DNA from: SHZI01 sp963698405
GTDB taxonomy: Bacteria > Pseudomonadota > Gammaproteobacteria > Steroidobacterales > GCA-2729495
Reading direction: 5' to 3'
Length of the DNA stretch: 64,000 bases
Assembly: GCA_963698405.1 (NCBI GenBank)
Contig: CAVOQT010000017.1
Span: 434,001 to 498,000, forward strand
The position numbers were made by a program, and so were the translations under genes. Shown here piece after piece: positions 17,888 through 28,329 of this stretch. The notes beneath the pieces were generated by a model that was given only the letters and a program-made list of their open reading frames with translations, was not told the origin of the DNA and searched no databases. Position 1 is the first letter of the stretch; every line of letters begins with the position of its first letter.

Positions 17888-17996
17888 CCAGCTGGCTGTG
17901 CTTCGGCGCACAGAAATCCCTGCATTTTGAAAAATCGTGGGCGACGTACGTCATCGGAAGCGTTAGGCTGCGCTGAAAAGTGGCCGGAGAAGCCGC

Positions 17997-18473
17997 ATGA
18001 CCTTCATCGCAGAAATCGCGCCGGCACGCAGTGCCGACGTTCAGACCATTGCCGAGATGTCCCGGCGCCTGGTTGAAGTCGGGCTGCCATGGACCTGGAC
18101 ACCCGAACGGGTGATGCGGCACTTCAGACATCCCGAATCGCTGGTGATTACGGCCCGCTCCACCGGCTACGGTGCTTCAACACTGGCCGGCTTTGCGATC
18201 ATGCATTTCGGTGACGATATCGCCCATCTGAACCTGCTGGCGGTCGATTCCGCCCATCAACGCCTCGGACTCGGGCGCCAGCTGGTGAGCTGGCTGGAAC
18301 ACACGGCCGTCACAGCCGGAACCTTCACCATCTGTCTGGAGGTACGGGCGCGAAACCCGGTCGCACTGCTGTTCTATCGCCGGCTCGGCTTTCTGGAAAC
18401 CAACCGACTACCGCGTTACTACAGCGGCCGCGAAGATGCCTTGCGACTGATGCGCAGCCTGCGCCATCCGTAG
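17997..18473 (+). CDS. GNAT N-acetyltransferase, RimI-like
   Basis: This 158-residue single-domain acetyltransferase has the motif-A acetyl-CoA loop in LAVDSAHQRLGLGRQLVSWL (R/Q-x-x-G-x-G/A). Motif B follows as LEVRARNPVALLFYRRLGF, ending in a neutral LGFLETNRLPRYYSGREDAL that matches RimI-type ribosomal-protein acetyltransferases. The N-terminal IAPARSADVQTIAEM is the expected beta1-alpha1. The target protein or small molecule is not evident. Its stop codon lies inside a REP-like repeat (18470-18492). A ten-base palindrome, GACGTACGTC, stands in the preceding gap. Confidence 0.85.
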   Translation: MTFIAEIAPARSADVQTIAEMSRRLVEVGLPWTWTPERVMRHFRHPESLVITARSTGYGASTLAGFAIMHFGDDIAHLNLLAVDSAHQRLGLGRQLVSWLEHTAVTAGTFTICLEVRARNPVALLFYRRLGFLETNRLPRYYSGREDALRLMRSLRHP

Positions 18474-18492
18474 GAGCGGCTTCAGCCGCGAT
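18470..18492 (+). repeat. REP-like repeat, copy 1
   Basis: The 23-base sequence beginning GTAGGAGCGGCTTCAGCC and ending GCGAT contains the imperfect palindrome CGGCT-TCA-GCCG. Sequences of this type are known as dispersed REP-like elements in Xanthomonadales, Pseudomonas and relatives. A second copy in the opposite orientation lies at 19315-19337, so the pair brackets the VPLPA-CTERM gene. It overlaps the stop codon of the GNAT gene. Confidence 0.75.
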
Positions 18493-18493
18493 C

Positions 18494-19192
18494 CTATTTC
18501 TTCTTCCGCCGGCGCATACCAAGCAGGCCCAGAGCGGATCCGAGCAGCCAGCCCGCAGCAGGAATTGGCACCGGACTGACAACAATATCAATCGCACCGT
18601 CATTGTTGGCCCAATCAGAGCCGTCCATCGTGCCCAGGAAGAGACGCGTTGCACCGACCGGAATGACAAACTCCTGCGGTATTGCGCTACTGGTGAAGCC
18701 GTCACCGATGAAAAACACCTGACGCAGCATCGGTGCCAGCGACAGGAAGTCGAGTCCGATCACCTCGAAATCCAGACCTGCAGGAGCCGCGAGCAGACTG
18801 GGCTGCGTATCATCAAGAAACACGCCCAGCAGACTGTTGATCGGTGCCCGGATGGTGGCAATACCGTTCTCCGCACCAACATCGTGATCGATAAACGCCT
18901 GCCCGTGAAGTACTCCACCATCAAGCGGATCGCAACAGTTCACCGGTATGTTGAACACTCCGCCGGTACCATCGCTGAAAATGAGCACACCGCTGTCGAG
19001 AGAAACCGTCGACACCAACACCGGCGAATGCACAGGAGCCAAATCAGAGGGCCACACCGTACTTCCGTCCGGCATCCCGGCCAGCCATGGATTTGCGGTA
19101 CCAGGCACCGTAACGACTGTCGCGGATGCGTTAACAGCCAGCAAACTGAATGTGAGGACTACGCCGACAAACCTGAACATGCTTCGATCCAT
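18494..19192 (-). CDS. VPLPA-CTERM/PEP-CTERM-type exported protein
   Basis: This 232-residue protein has an N-terminal signal (FRFVGVVLTFSLLAVNASA). Its C-terminal sorting tail reads PVPIPAAGWLLGSALGLLG followed by MRRRKKK: the VPLPA-like motif, a hydrophobic helix and a basic end. Such tails are processed by exosortase-type enzymes and mark proteins destined for the outer surface or extracellular matrix. No exosortase gene is in this window. The body is acidic and poor in cysteine, without a recognisable enzyme domain. ATG 19192 and ATG 19180 are both possible starts. The gene is flanked by inverted REP-like repeats and lies between opposite-strand genes, so it is transcribed alone. Confidence 0.8.
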   Translation of the reverse strand: MDRSMFRFVGVVLTFSLLAVNASATVVTVPGTANPWLAGMPDGSTVWPSDLAPVHSPVLVSTVSLDSGVLIFSDGTGGVFNIPVNCCDPLDGGVLHGQAFIDHDVGAENGIATIRAPINSLLGVFLDDTQPSLLAAPAGLDFEVIGLDFLSLAPMLRQVFFIGDGFTSSAIPQEFVIPVGATRLFLGTMDGSDWANNDGAIDIVVSPVPIPAAGWLLGSALGLLGMRRRKKK

Positions 19193-19314
19193 TTCCGCTG
19201 CTGTGAGGGCAGGAATCGTTCCTGTCTGCAGCGATTGATCCAATTATCAACTACTCAGCGCCAGAGTGCTGAACGCATTGCGTGATTAAGTAAAACCAGG
19301 TGCCGGGAGGAAGA

Positions 19315-19337
19315 ATCGCGGCTGAAGCCACTCCTAC
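19315..19337 (-). repeat. REP-like repeat, copy 2 (inverted)
   Basis: On the minus strand this reads GTAGGAGTGGCTTCAGCC and then GCGAT, identical to copy 1 at 18470-18492 except for one base (T for C in AGCGG). With copy 1 it forms an inverted pair about 820 bases apart. It sits 15 bases from the end of the DUF481-like gene, a usual location for REP elements, where they can act as transcription attenuators or mRNA stabilisers. Confidence 0.75.
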
Positions 19338-19352
19338 GGGTCGGATAGCGGG

Positions 19353-20166
19353 CTAGAAGACATACTCCAGCGAGATCGTCGTATAGGTGTCGGTCTTGTC
19401 ATAGGCCCGGTGGCACCGCCAGCGAGGTATCGAGCTCGACGTCCGAGTTGTGCTTCCAGGTATAGCCGAGCACCAGGCTGAGGTCGCCGATGATGCCGGC
19501 CTTCAGTTCGCTCACGCTTTCGCTATAGGTATTGTCTGAACCCGAGAGCACGGCCACTTTCTGCACGAAGGCGGCGTTCTCGCTGATCTGCCAGGTGTAC
19601 AGACCACGCAGCAAAGCAATCGCCTCGTTCTGGTCTTCACCACTGACCAGCTTGGCCTGCTTGGCACCGGCACCCAGTTCCAGATCAAGGCGGTGGGCTT
19701 CGCTGCGCAGGATGCGCCAGCCCAGACCGGCTGCTTCGTAGAGCTGGTGGTCGTAGGCACTGAAGCGATCCTTGTACCAGTCAACCGAACCGAAGCCATA
19801 CCAGGCCGGTGCAAAGTCGTACTGCGACTTGATACCTGCCCAATAGGACTCGGCGGTGGTTTCGTCCGGCGAATCACGATCCTCGGCGCTGCTGGTAGCG
19901 ACAACCGTGGCACCGAGGATGTGATGCCAGCGATCCTTGTCGTAGCGCCCTTCGCCCTTGAAGTTGGCGGCCGAGCTCTCCGAGTTGCCGCTGGTCTTGG
20001 CATAGCCTCCCGCCACCTTCGCGGACCAGGGTCCCTTGCCATCCACCTTTTCAGCCGCAGGGATGGCCTCTGCCGCCATCGTCGTATCGACCTGCGCCTG
20101 GGCTGAAAACATCGCCAAAGACATCACCGCCGCCAGTACCATGCGGCTCATACAAGCATGCTTCAT
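19353..20166 (-). pseudogene. DUF481-family outer-membrane protein (YdiY-like), one-base frameshift near the 3' end
   Basis: This protein of about 270 residues has a signal peptide (VLAAVMSLAMFSAQAQ) and then alternating amphipathic strands, e.g. WSAKVAGGYAKTSGNSES and AYDHQLYEAAGLGWRILRS. LDLELGAGAKQAKLV and SLVLGYTWKHNSDVELD continue the pattern, which is typical of the DUF481 beta-barrel family. One frame stops at 19399 just after VPPGL. A shift of one base near 19410 (CCGGGCC) gives the proper ending YDKTDTYTTISLEYVF, with the C-terminal aromatic residue needed for barrel assembly. A homopolymer error is the simplest explanation. It is the last gene of the long minus-strand run from 27745. 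Confidence 0.8.
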
Positions 20167-20189
20167 TCCATCTCCTCGTTATCTCAGAT

Positions 20190-20882
20190 CTATTTTTTTG
20201 CCGACAGCCAGCGGTGCACGATGCCTGCCAGGATGCCGCCGGCGATCGGCGCCACCCAGAACAGCCACAACTGCTGCAGCGCCCAGCCACCGACGAAAAT
20301 CGCCTGGCTGGTGCTGCGTGCCGGGTTCACCGATGTGTTGGTCACCGGAATGCTGATCAGGTGGATCAGTGTAAGCCCCAGACCGATCGCAATCGGCGCA
20401 AATCCCGCCGGTGCCCGCTCATCGGTAGCGCCAAGGATGATCATCAGAAAGAAAAATGTCAGCACGACCTCGCAGACCAGCGCCGCCTGCAGACTGTAGC
20501 CACCCGGCGAGTGTTCGCCGAAACCATTGGCAGCGAATCCGCTCTGCACCAGATTGAAATCTGCCTTGCCGGTGGCGATGGCAGCGATCACCAGCGCACC
20601 CAGGGTGGCGCCGACGACCTGCGCGATGATGTAAGGCGCAACGTCAGCGGTCGGCACCTTGCCTGCCGACCACAGCCCGAGCGTGACCGCCGGGTTCAGA
20701 TGACAACCGGAGATATGGCCGATGGCAAAGGCCATGGTGAGCACCGTCAGCCCGAAGGCCAGCGATACACCGACGAAGCCTATACCGAGTTCCGGAAAAC
20801 CGGCAGCGAGTACGGCACTGCCGCAGCCGCCGAGCACCAGCCACGCCGTACCTAGCAGCTCTGCACTGAGCTTCCTGAGCAT
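20190..20882 (-). CDS. aqpZ: Aquaporin Z-like water channel
   Basis: This 230-residue MIP-family channel has six membrane helices and both pore half-helix motifs: GCHLNPAVTLG and NTSVNPARSTSQAIF. The start MLRKLSAELLGTAWLVLGGC at 20882 is preceded by GGAGAG and matches AqpZ in length and N terminus. AqpZ passes water and not glycerol. It lies 25 bases downstream of the HAD phosphatase gene and 23 upstream of the DUF481 gene in one orientation, so co-transcription is likely. Why a water channel would belong with a sulfatase and cytochrome is unclear. Confidence 0.93.
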   Translation of the reverse strand: MLRKLSAELLGTAWLVLGGCGSAVLAAGFPELGIGFVGVSLAFGLTVLTMAFAIGHISGCHLNPAVTLGLWSAGKVPTADVAPYIIAQVVGATLGALVIAAIATGKADFNLVQSGFAANGFGEHSPGGYSLQAALVCEVVLTFFFLMIILGATDERAPAGFAPIAIGLGLTLIHLISIPVTNTSVNPARSTSQAIFVGGWALQQLWLFWVAPIAGGILAGIVHRWLSAKK

Positions 20883-20907
20883 CACGGTCTCTCCTGATTG
20901 GCAGCGA

Positions 20908-21897
20908 TTAGGGGTAAATCTGTTTCCAGTCGCGTTGCATGCTGACGATGATCCAGCCACGCGGCGATGCCTCATCGAGACCACGCGCCAGGCGGCCGAT
21001 CGACGACTCGCGATCGTAGGCCCACTCCCGCTCCGCATCGTCGTGATGCACGATCAGCCCCAGCCGGGCACCGGGCGCAGAAGTGGTCCACTCCAGCATC
21101 TGGAAATCACCGTCAGAATTGCCGAAGGCAAGTACCGGGCGGCGACCGATGTGCTGCTGTATACCGACCGGCTTGCCGGCCTTGTCGTTGACGAACTCAA
21201 GCTCTGACACCTTCACCACTACGGGCTTGCCGTCACGCACTTCATAGCTGAGCGTGCCGCTGCTGCCAATCACCTGCTCGGGCGGAATTCCGTAGACGCT
21301 TTCGGTAAAAGCGCGCATGAACTCGATGCCGCCGCCGGAAACGATAAAGGTCTTGTAGCCATTGGCGCGCAGATAAGCGAGCAACTCCAGCATCGGCTGA
21401 TAGACCATCGCCGTGTAGGCGCGCCCGGTCTTCGGATGACGGGCCGTGCGCAACCAGTCACGGACCACTGCATTGAACTCTTCCGTACTCAAGCCTGTAT
21501 GCGTTGCCGCCAGGATGGTCATGACGGCTTTCTCGCCACCCGCCAGGGCTGACTTGAGATCTCCCTTCAGCAGCGAGGCAAAAGGTTCCTCCGTCTGCCA
21601 CTCGGGATGCTGCGGCGCCAGCGCCTTCACCCGGTCGAGTGCGAAAGCCAGCTGGAAGTACATCGGCTGCTCAGCCCACAGCGTGCCATCGTTGTCGAAG
21701 ACGGCAATGCGCTCGGCCGGTGCGGTGTAACGCGCGTCGGTGGGCGTGGTTGTGGCCTGTACCAGGTCGAGGATTGCCTGCCGACCCGGTCCATCGTTCC
21801 ACGACGGCAGCAGATCCGGTGCAGCGGAAACGGTGCTGGCTGCCAGAAACAGGGCAGCCAGCACTACCGGCCATCCGGAACGCCGGATCTTCCTCAT
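20908..21897 (-). CDS. Exported HAD-superfamily phosphatase
   Basis: This 329-residue protein has a signal peptide (WPVVLAALFLAASTVSA) followed by a haloacid-dehalogenase domain. Motif I is AVFDNDGTLW with the nucleophile Asp68 and acid Asp70; motif II is KTFIVSGGGIEFM. The metal-binding motif IV is AFGNSDGDFQML. A helical cap lies between motifs I and II. Exported HAD enzymes of this kind are usually phosphomonoesterases. It follows the sulfatase gene by 33 bases on the same strand, so removal of sulfate and phosphate groups from the same class of substrate is an attractive but unproved link. Confidence 0.85.
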   Translation of the reverse strand: MRKIRRSGWPVVLAALFLAASTVSAAPDLLPSWNDGPGRQAILDLVQATTTPTDARYTAPAERIAVFDNDGTLWAEQPMYFQLAFALDRVKALAPQHPEWQTEEPFASLLKGDLKSALAGGEKAVMTILAATHTGLSTEEFNAVVRDWLRTARHPKTGRAYTAMVYQPMLELLAYLRANGYKTFIVSGGGIEFMRAFTESVYGIPPEQVIGSSGTLSYEVRDGKPVVVKVSELEFVNDKAGKPVGIQQHIGRRPVLAFGNSDGDFQMLEWTTSAPGARLGLIVHHDDAEREWAYDRESSIGRLARGLDEASPRGWIIVSMQRDWKQIYP

Positions 21898-21930
21898 GCA
21901 CTACATCTCACAACGCTGACCGGTCCCGGT

Positions 21931-23523
<1,593 letters not shown>

Positions 23524-23576
23524 TGATGTTCCCCCTTCGCTATCCGTGATTCCGGACTTGGCCTGAGTCTAAGTGA

Positions 23577-25889
23577 TCATTGCTGCGGTGCCAAGTCAGT
23601 CTGCGTGACCTCCGGATAGAGCACGGCAAGCTGCCGGGCATAGACCAGCGCAGCACTCTGATCGCCACGCTTGCGGAGCAGGTCCACCAGCGCCTGCAAG
23701 GTGTCGCCATCGGCCGGGTGACGCCGCTGACTGTCGCGCAGGACGCGCAGTGCCTGTGCCGCCTCGCCACGGGAGTCGAGCGCGATCGCATGGACGTATG
23801 CGTAGCGCGGCACGCCGGGCGCCAGTGCCGCCGCACGCTGCAGTGAACGGATTGCTTCAGGCAGCCGCTGCGCGCGTACCAGGCTGAGACCCAGCGCGTA
23901 ATGCAGGGAGGCATCTTCCGGATATACCGCAAGACCGGCCCGCAGTACCTGCTCGGCATCGGTCTCGCGACCCAGGGCCCGATACAGATCAGCCAGATTG
24001 ACTCGCGCGGGAACAAATGAGGGATCCAGGCGCAGCGCTGCCAGCAGTTCGTTCTCCGCACGCTGTGCATCACCGCGGTACTGCCAGATCAGCGCGATAT
24101 TGGCGCGCGCCTCGGCACGGTCCGCGTTCGTCATCTGCACCTGCAGGTATTCCTGGATGCCCTGCTCCAGCGCCTCACGCTGTGCAGGCTGCAACTGGCC
24201 CGGCGGTACGGCAAGCAGATAAGCGACCACGGTCATGCGCACGGCGCGCACCGGATCCCTGAGCATCGGCCCCGCCGTCGCCCAGCGCTGTTCGGGCGGC
24301 ATCCCGTCCAGCCCCTGCAGTGCGCCGATACGCACCAGCGGGTCGGGGTCGTCCAGGCCGCGATTCAGGGTGGCAAAGCGGGCCGGCGACAGCCACGGCG
24401 CCAGCTCGCTCAGCGCCGTGGCACGTGCAATGGCGGGTTGGGTCGCATCCCGTGCCACCTCGATCAGCAACTGCGGCGCGTTCAGCTGCATGCTGCGTGC
24501 GGCCTGCAGGGCCGGTGCAAAGTTCTGCAGACCTTTGCGCTCCGGACCATGCCAGCGCGTCACCGCGTCGGCTGCCCAGGCTGCAGATCTGTCCGCATGA
24601 CAATCGTTGCAGGCATTCGGCGTAGCCAGACTCTGCGACAGATCGGGGCGCGGTATGCGGAAGCTGTGATCGTGGCGCTGGTCCACACCCATGTAGGTAC
24701 GCACCGGCATATGACAGGCCGCGCATTCGGCAGCGGCCGACCCGGATGCATGACGGTGATGACTGGCGACGGCATAGCGATCTGTGGCGTGGCACTGTGC
24801 ACAGACTGCACTGCCTGCTGCCCGCAGCTTCAGGCTGTGTGGCTCGTGACAGTCGCTGCAACTCACGCCCTGTGCATGCATCCGGCTCTGCAGGAAGGAA
24901 CCATAGTTGTAGACCTCGTCCTGCATCTGGCCATCGGCGTGGTAGAGACCTGCTGTCAACAGCGCGGGCAGATGCGTATCAGCAAGCGCTTTGCCGGGCT
25001 GATGGCCCTCCAGCAACTGCGCACGACGCGCATGGCACAGCGCGCAGGTCTCCAGTTCGGTCTGCGCCTTGCGCGGCACAGCCCGCTGCGGCTTGCCGCT
25101 CAGGGCATCGATGTTCCATGCCGCACGCGGCTCGAAACGGGCCACGAGGCCGAGCGACTGGTCGATATTACGCCGGCTTTCAGGCGCCCTGGCCCAGGCC
25201 AGATGATTGGACGCCGGACCGTGGCAGGCCTCGCAGGCCACGTTGATATCAGACCACTGTGTCGCAAAGCGATCCGTCGCCACATCGTAATTGCGGCGCA
25301 GATCCGTGGAGTGGCACTCCGCACACATGAAGTTCCAGTTCTGGCTCGGCTTTGTCCAGTGCAGCGGATGCTCATGCGTGACGTTCTGACCGGCATACAG
25401 GTGGAACCAGCGTTGCCCGCCCTGCGCCGCTGGCCGTGAATCCCAGCTGATCGAGAGCGCCTGCAGCCGTCCGTCCGGAAACTCGACCAGATACTGCTGC
25501 AGTGGCGTGACACCGAAGGTGTAGCTGATCGCGTAGTCAGCCGGCTTGCCGTCCGGGCCATCAGTGTTGACGAAATAGCCACCGTCACGACGAAAGAAGG
25601 TCGTGGTCTGGCCGGCTGATTTGAATACCGCATCGGAAAAATCGCCAAGCACCGTCGCTTCGCTGGCTGTCTGCATGGCGAGCTCGTGATGCGAACCCTG
25701 CCAGGCTTTGAGTTCACCCGCATGACACTCGCCACAGGCAGCTGCGCCCACATAGGTGGCCGGCCCCTGAGCCTCCGCGGGCTTGCTGCTTGCGCCATCA
25801 CGCTCGCAACCAGCCATCAGCACTGCGGCGAGCAGCATGCCGCTCACCATCAGCGCACTATACGGCCCGGCTTGCTTACACAGGAACAC
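23577..25889 (-). CDS. Octahaem cytochrome c lipoprotein with HEAT-like and TPR domains
   Basis: This 770-residue protein has a lipoprotein signal (LLAAVLMAGCERDG). Eight CxxCH haem sites follow: CGECH, CAECH, CEACH, CALCH, CSDCH, CAQCH, CAACH and CNDCH. They lie within about residues 50-430. Next comes a helical repeat region with HEAT character (ATALSELAPWLSPARFATL, DPLVRIGALQGLDGMPPEQR) and then four or five TPR units (ALRLDPSFVPARVNLADLYR, AGLAVYPEDASLHYALGLSL). It should be attached to a membrane facing the periplasm, moving electrons or oxidising a small nitrogen or sulfur compound; the haem order recalls cytochrome c554/NrfB-type proteins. It is followed by the sulfatase and preceded by hupE with a three-base gap. 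Confidence 0.88.
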   Translation of the reverse strand: MFLCKQAGPYSALMVSGMLLAAVLMAGCERDGASSKPAEAQGPATYVGAAACGECHAGELKAWQGSHHELAMQTASEATVLGDFSDAVFKSAGQTTTFFRRDGGYFVNTDGPDGKPADYAISYTFGVTPLQQYLVEFPDGRLQALSISWDSRPAAQGGQRWFHLYAGQNVTHEHPLHWTKPSQNWNFMCAECHSTDLRRNYDVATDRFATQWSDINVACEACHGPASNHLAWARAPESRRNIDQSLGLVARFEPRAAWNIDALSGKPQRAVPRKAQTELETCALCHARRAQLLEGHQPGKALADTHLPALLTAGLYHADGQMQDEVYNYGSFLQSRMHAQGVSCSDCHEPHSLKLRAAGSAVCAQCHATDRYAVASHHRHASGSAAAECAACHMPVRTYMGVDQRHDHSFRIPRPDLSQSLATPNACNDCHADRSAAWAADAVTRWHGPERKGLQNFAPALQAARSMQLNAPQLLIEVARDATQPAIARATALSELAPWLSPARFATLNRGLDDPDPLVRIGALQGLDGMPPEQRWATAGPMLRDPVRAVRMTVVAYLLAVPPGQLQPAQREALEQGIQEYLQVQMTNADRAEARANIALIWQYRGDAQRAENELLAALRLDPSFVPARVNLADLYRALGRETDAEQVLRAGLAVYPEDASLHYALGLSLVRAQRLPEAIRSLQRAAALAPGVPRYAYVHAIALDSRGEAAQALRVLRDSQRRHPADGDTLQALVDLLRKRGDQSAALVYARQLAVLYPEVTQTDLAPQQ

Positions 25890-25892
25890 CGC

Positions 25893-26894
25893 TCAACTCC
25901 AGAACGCCAGAGTACGCTCGACCACCCAGTAACTTGCGATGCCACCGATCAGATACGCCGGGGCCACGACGGTCCAGCGTGGATCCGGTCGGTTACGCAG
26001 CAGGCGATTAAGCAGCGCACCCAGTACCAGCACTGCAACGACAAACAGCAGCTGGCCGATCTCCACCCCGACATTGAAGAACAACAAGGCCAGTGGAATG
26101 GAATTTTGTGGCAAGCCCACCTCGGCCAGCGCACCGGCAAAACCCAGGCCATGCAGCAGACCAAAGCTGAATGCCACCAGCCAGGGCTTGCGTGCAGCCA
26201 GGCTGGGCCTTCCCTGATGTACATGCAGGATTTCTGCTGCCACAAAGACGATGGACAGCGCGATGATCGCTTCAACTGGTGGCCCGGGCAGCCGGATGAT
26301 CTCAAGTGTGGCCAGCGCCAGCGTGATCGAATGCGCAAGCGTAAAGGCGGTGATGGTCAGCAGCAGTCGCCGCATGCCGGTGACGATCATCACCAGCGCC
26401 AGCACGAACAGCAGGTGATCGACGCCCGCGAGGATGTGTTCGATACCGAGCGTGGTATAGGTCGTCACCACTTCCCATGATCCCGGACTGGGCACCAGCA
26501 CAAAGCGCGGCTCAATCGGCAACACGCGCTCCAGCTGCTCGGAACCATCCATGCGCTCGACGCGCACCAGCACATCGATACCGGTGTTCTGCAGTTCGGC
26601 GAAGTCGATCGCCTTGCCTTCCAGCCCACCCGGCACTCGCAACTGCCAGCGCTGCACGGAAGCGCCGCCGGCAAAGATCCTGCTGCGCGCAGCAAGCTCC
26701 TCTGTCCCGGCCGGGAATACCGGCTGCACCTTCAGCGTGGTGTCAGCGTCGAGTGCCGGCACCTTCCACAACACCTCATAGGTGTCGATGCCCGTCTGCT
26801 TGAGTTGCAGATAGGCCGGCCTGAACACATCGGCGTGTACCGGCGGGACAAGCAGCAGCCACAGGCAGGCCAGCACCAGGCCGCGCAGACTCAC
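25893..26894 (-). CDS. HupE/UreJ-family membrane protein with exported N-terminal domain
   Basis: This 333-residue protein has a signal peptide (LVLACLWLLLVPPVHADVF) and an extracytoplasmic beta-rich domain up to about residue 150. Six or seven membrane helices follow with the HupE/UreJ histidine motifs: GIEHILAGVDHLLFVLALV, LAHSITLALATL, AAEILHVHQG and FGLLHGLGFAGALAEVGLP. HupE and UreJ are linked to nickel or cobalt uptake. This larger version, with an N-terminal periplasmic domain, is common in environmental proteobacteria and has no assigned role. Its start overlaps the stop of the ppiC-like gene and its stop is three bases from the cytochrome start, so metal or haem supply to that cytochrome is a reasonable inference. 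Confidence 0.85.
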   Translation of the reverse strand: MSLRGLVLACLWLLLVPPVHADVFRPAYLQLKQTGIDTYEVLWKVPALDADTTLKVQPVFPAGTEELAARSRIFAGGASVQRWQLRVPGGLEGKAIDFAELQNTGIDVLVRVERMDGSEQLERVLPIEPRFVLVPSPGSWEVVTTYTTLGIEHILAGVDHLLFVLALVMIVTGMRRLLLTITAFTLAHSITLALATLEIIRLPGPPVEAIIALSIVFVAAEILHVHQGRPSLAARKPWLVAFSFGLLHGLGFAGALAEVGLPQNSIPLALLFFNVGVEIGQLLFVVAVLVLGALLNRLLRNRPDPRWTVVAPAYLIGGIASYWVVERTLAFWS

Positions 26895-27745
26895 GGACCG
26901 GCACTCGCGGGTACGCCGGGCAGGATCGCTTCGATGCTGACCTTGTAGTTGCTGCGCAACTGCTGGTACCAGGCCTCGCTCGCGCTCTTGCGGCGTTCGT
27001 TCTCCCAGTCCCGCTCGACGGCGGCACGCACCTCGTCCAGTGTCGCCGCAGCACCATCGGCGCGACTGTCGACACGCACGATATGCACACCGAAACCGGA
27101 GGGAACCGGACCCTGCCAGCTGCCCACGGGCAACGCAGCCACGGCCGTGGCGAAGTCCTCACCATAGTCGCGCGCCAACTGGTCCAGCGGCACATCGCTC
27201 GCCCGGGCAGGCAGCAGCGTACTGTCGCCCAGCCCGGCAGGATCGGCACCGGCATTCAGCCTGGCCAGTGCGGCCCTGAAATCATCTTCCAGGCTGGCGC
27301 CGTGTCGCACCGGGTCGAACATCAGCTGCTGATAACTGAAGACCGGCGGTCGCGCATAGCGCTCTGCGTTCTTCTGCAGCCATGCGGTCAGCTCTGCGTC
27401 GTCGGGCGCAGCCTGTGTGCGGCCCTCCTCACCCAGCACTTCAAGCTTCTGCAGCACACGGCGGCGAATCACCGGATCATCCTGGTCCAGACCCATCGCC
27501 ACGCCTTCCCGGTACAGGATCTCTTCGCGGATGTGGGCTTCGATCAGGGCATTCAGTTCGCTACTGGTCGGTGGCCGCTGCCAGACCAGCGCATGGCGCT
27601 GCGACAGCATCGCGACGGTGCCGTCGGTCACGGTGATTTCACGACCGGTGCGGCCTTCAGGCGCAACCAACTGATAGAACCCGAACAGCAAGAGACCCAG
27701 CAGCAGGAAGTGCAGCAGCGGCTCCGACCAGAACTTGCGCAACAA
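26891..27745 (-). CDS. Membrane-anchored peptidyl-prolyl isomerase, PpiC/parvulin type
   Basis: This 284-residue protein has one N-terminal transmembrane anchor (LLHFLLLGLLLFGFYQLVAP) and then a SurA-like helical region. A parvulin-type domain follows, recognisable by PPVFSYQQLMFDP, LARDYGEDFATAVAALPVG and WQGPVPSGFGVHIVRVDS. It should act in the periplasm as a foldase or chaperone. It is the first clear gene of the operon, overlapping hupE by four bases. A dedicated foldase at the head of an operon of exported proteins suggests that it helps fold the cytochrome or sulfatase. Other such PpiC-HupE pairs are known in marine and soil bacteria, but their function is undescribed. Confidence 0.87.
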   Translation of the reverse strand: MLRKFWSEPLLHFLLLGLLLFGFYQLVAPEGRTGREITVTDGTVAMLSQRHALVWQRPPTSSELNALIEAHIREEILYREGVAMGLDQDDPVIRRRVLQKLEVLGEEGRTQAAPDDAELTAWLQKNAERYARPPVFSYQQLMFDPVRHGASLEDDFRAALARLNAGADPAGLGDSTLLPARASDVPLDQLARDYGEDFATAVAALPVGSWQGPVPSGFGVHIVRVDSRADGAAATLDEVRAAVERDWENERRKSASEAWYQQLRSNYKVSIEAILPGVPASAGP

Positions 27746-27762
27746 GATCGGATCAGCTCGCG

Positions 27763-28329
27763 CTAGCGCACCAGCCCGTCGTCGCGCAGGCGTTCGGCGA
27801 TGCGCGGCGTGATCATGGCCAGCGCCATGCCGCGTGATTCCAGATTCTTCGCCTGCGTATCCAGACGATAGACCTTCGTCGGCGCACGCGTTTCATAGAC
27901 ATCGTCTTCAGTTCGACAGCGACCACTCACCGAAAAGACGGACGTGCATGTCTCGAACTCGCCATAGACCACTGGCACGCCATAGACGCCGTAGTAGGAG
28001 TCATAGCCGTACGCGACGGGCTTGTAGTATCCGCCACCGCGCGCATCTCTCGAACCACCTTCCTTGGCGCCGGCCTTCACGATGACCACCAGGCTCGTGG
28101 CGATCACCGCATCGGCACCGATCGATTTGACCACGGCCTCCACGATCGCCTCCCGACTGAGCTCCGCATCTACCGCCATCACCGCACAACTGGCTGTTGC
28201 CTTGACCGTGTCACTGCGCAGTTTCGCGGCCAGCGCCCGCTCGAAAGCACAGCGCACATTGCGGTCCGGGCTGACTCCGATCACCAGTACGATTGCTGAA
28301 GGCTCATCGGGTCGTGACCTTCGCTCCAC
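27763..28329 (-). CDS. Putative envelope lipoprotein-like protein, N terminus uncertain
   Basis: The 188-residue frame contains AIVLVIGVSPDRNVRCAFE, a helical AELSREAIVEAVVKSIGADA and a glycine/tyrosine-rich ARGGGYYKPVAYGYDSYYG. It ends RGMALAMITPRIAERLRDDG. Proteins of this shape are usually exported lipoproteins, but no signal peptide is visible here. The frame starts at a GTG inside sequence that also forms the end of the ATPase reading frame. An in-register ATG upstream (28336 region) reads only nine codons before a stop. The real N terminus may therefore be lost, frameshifted or replaced by the neighbouring repeat-bearing sequence. No function is known to me. It stands 17 bases upstream of the ppiC operon. 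Confidence 0.6.
   Translation of the reverse strand: MERRSRPDEPSAIVLVIGVSPDRNVRCAFERALAAKLRSDTVKATASCAVMAVDAELSREAIVEAVVKSIGADAVIATSLVVIVKAGAKEGGSRDARGGGYYKPVAYGYDSYYGVYGVPVVYGEFETCTSVFSVSGRCRTEDDVYETRAPTKVYRLDTQAKNLESRGMALAMITPRIAERLRDDGLVR

Noticed and set aside
17888..17996. GACGTACGTC palindrome before the GNAT gene as an operator
   Set aside because: Ten bases only, self-complementary by simple dinucleotide symmetry, and no regulator gene beside it.
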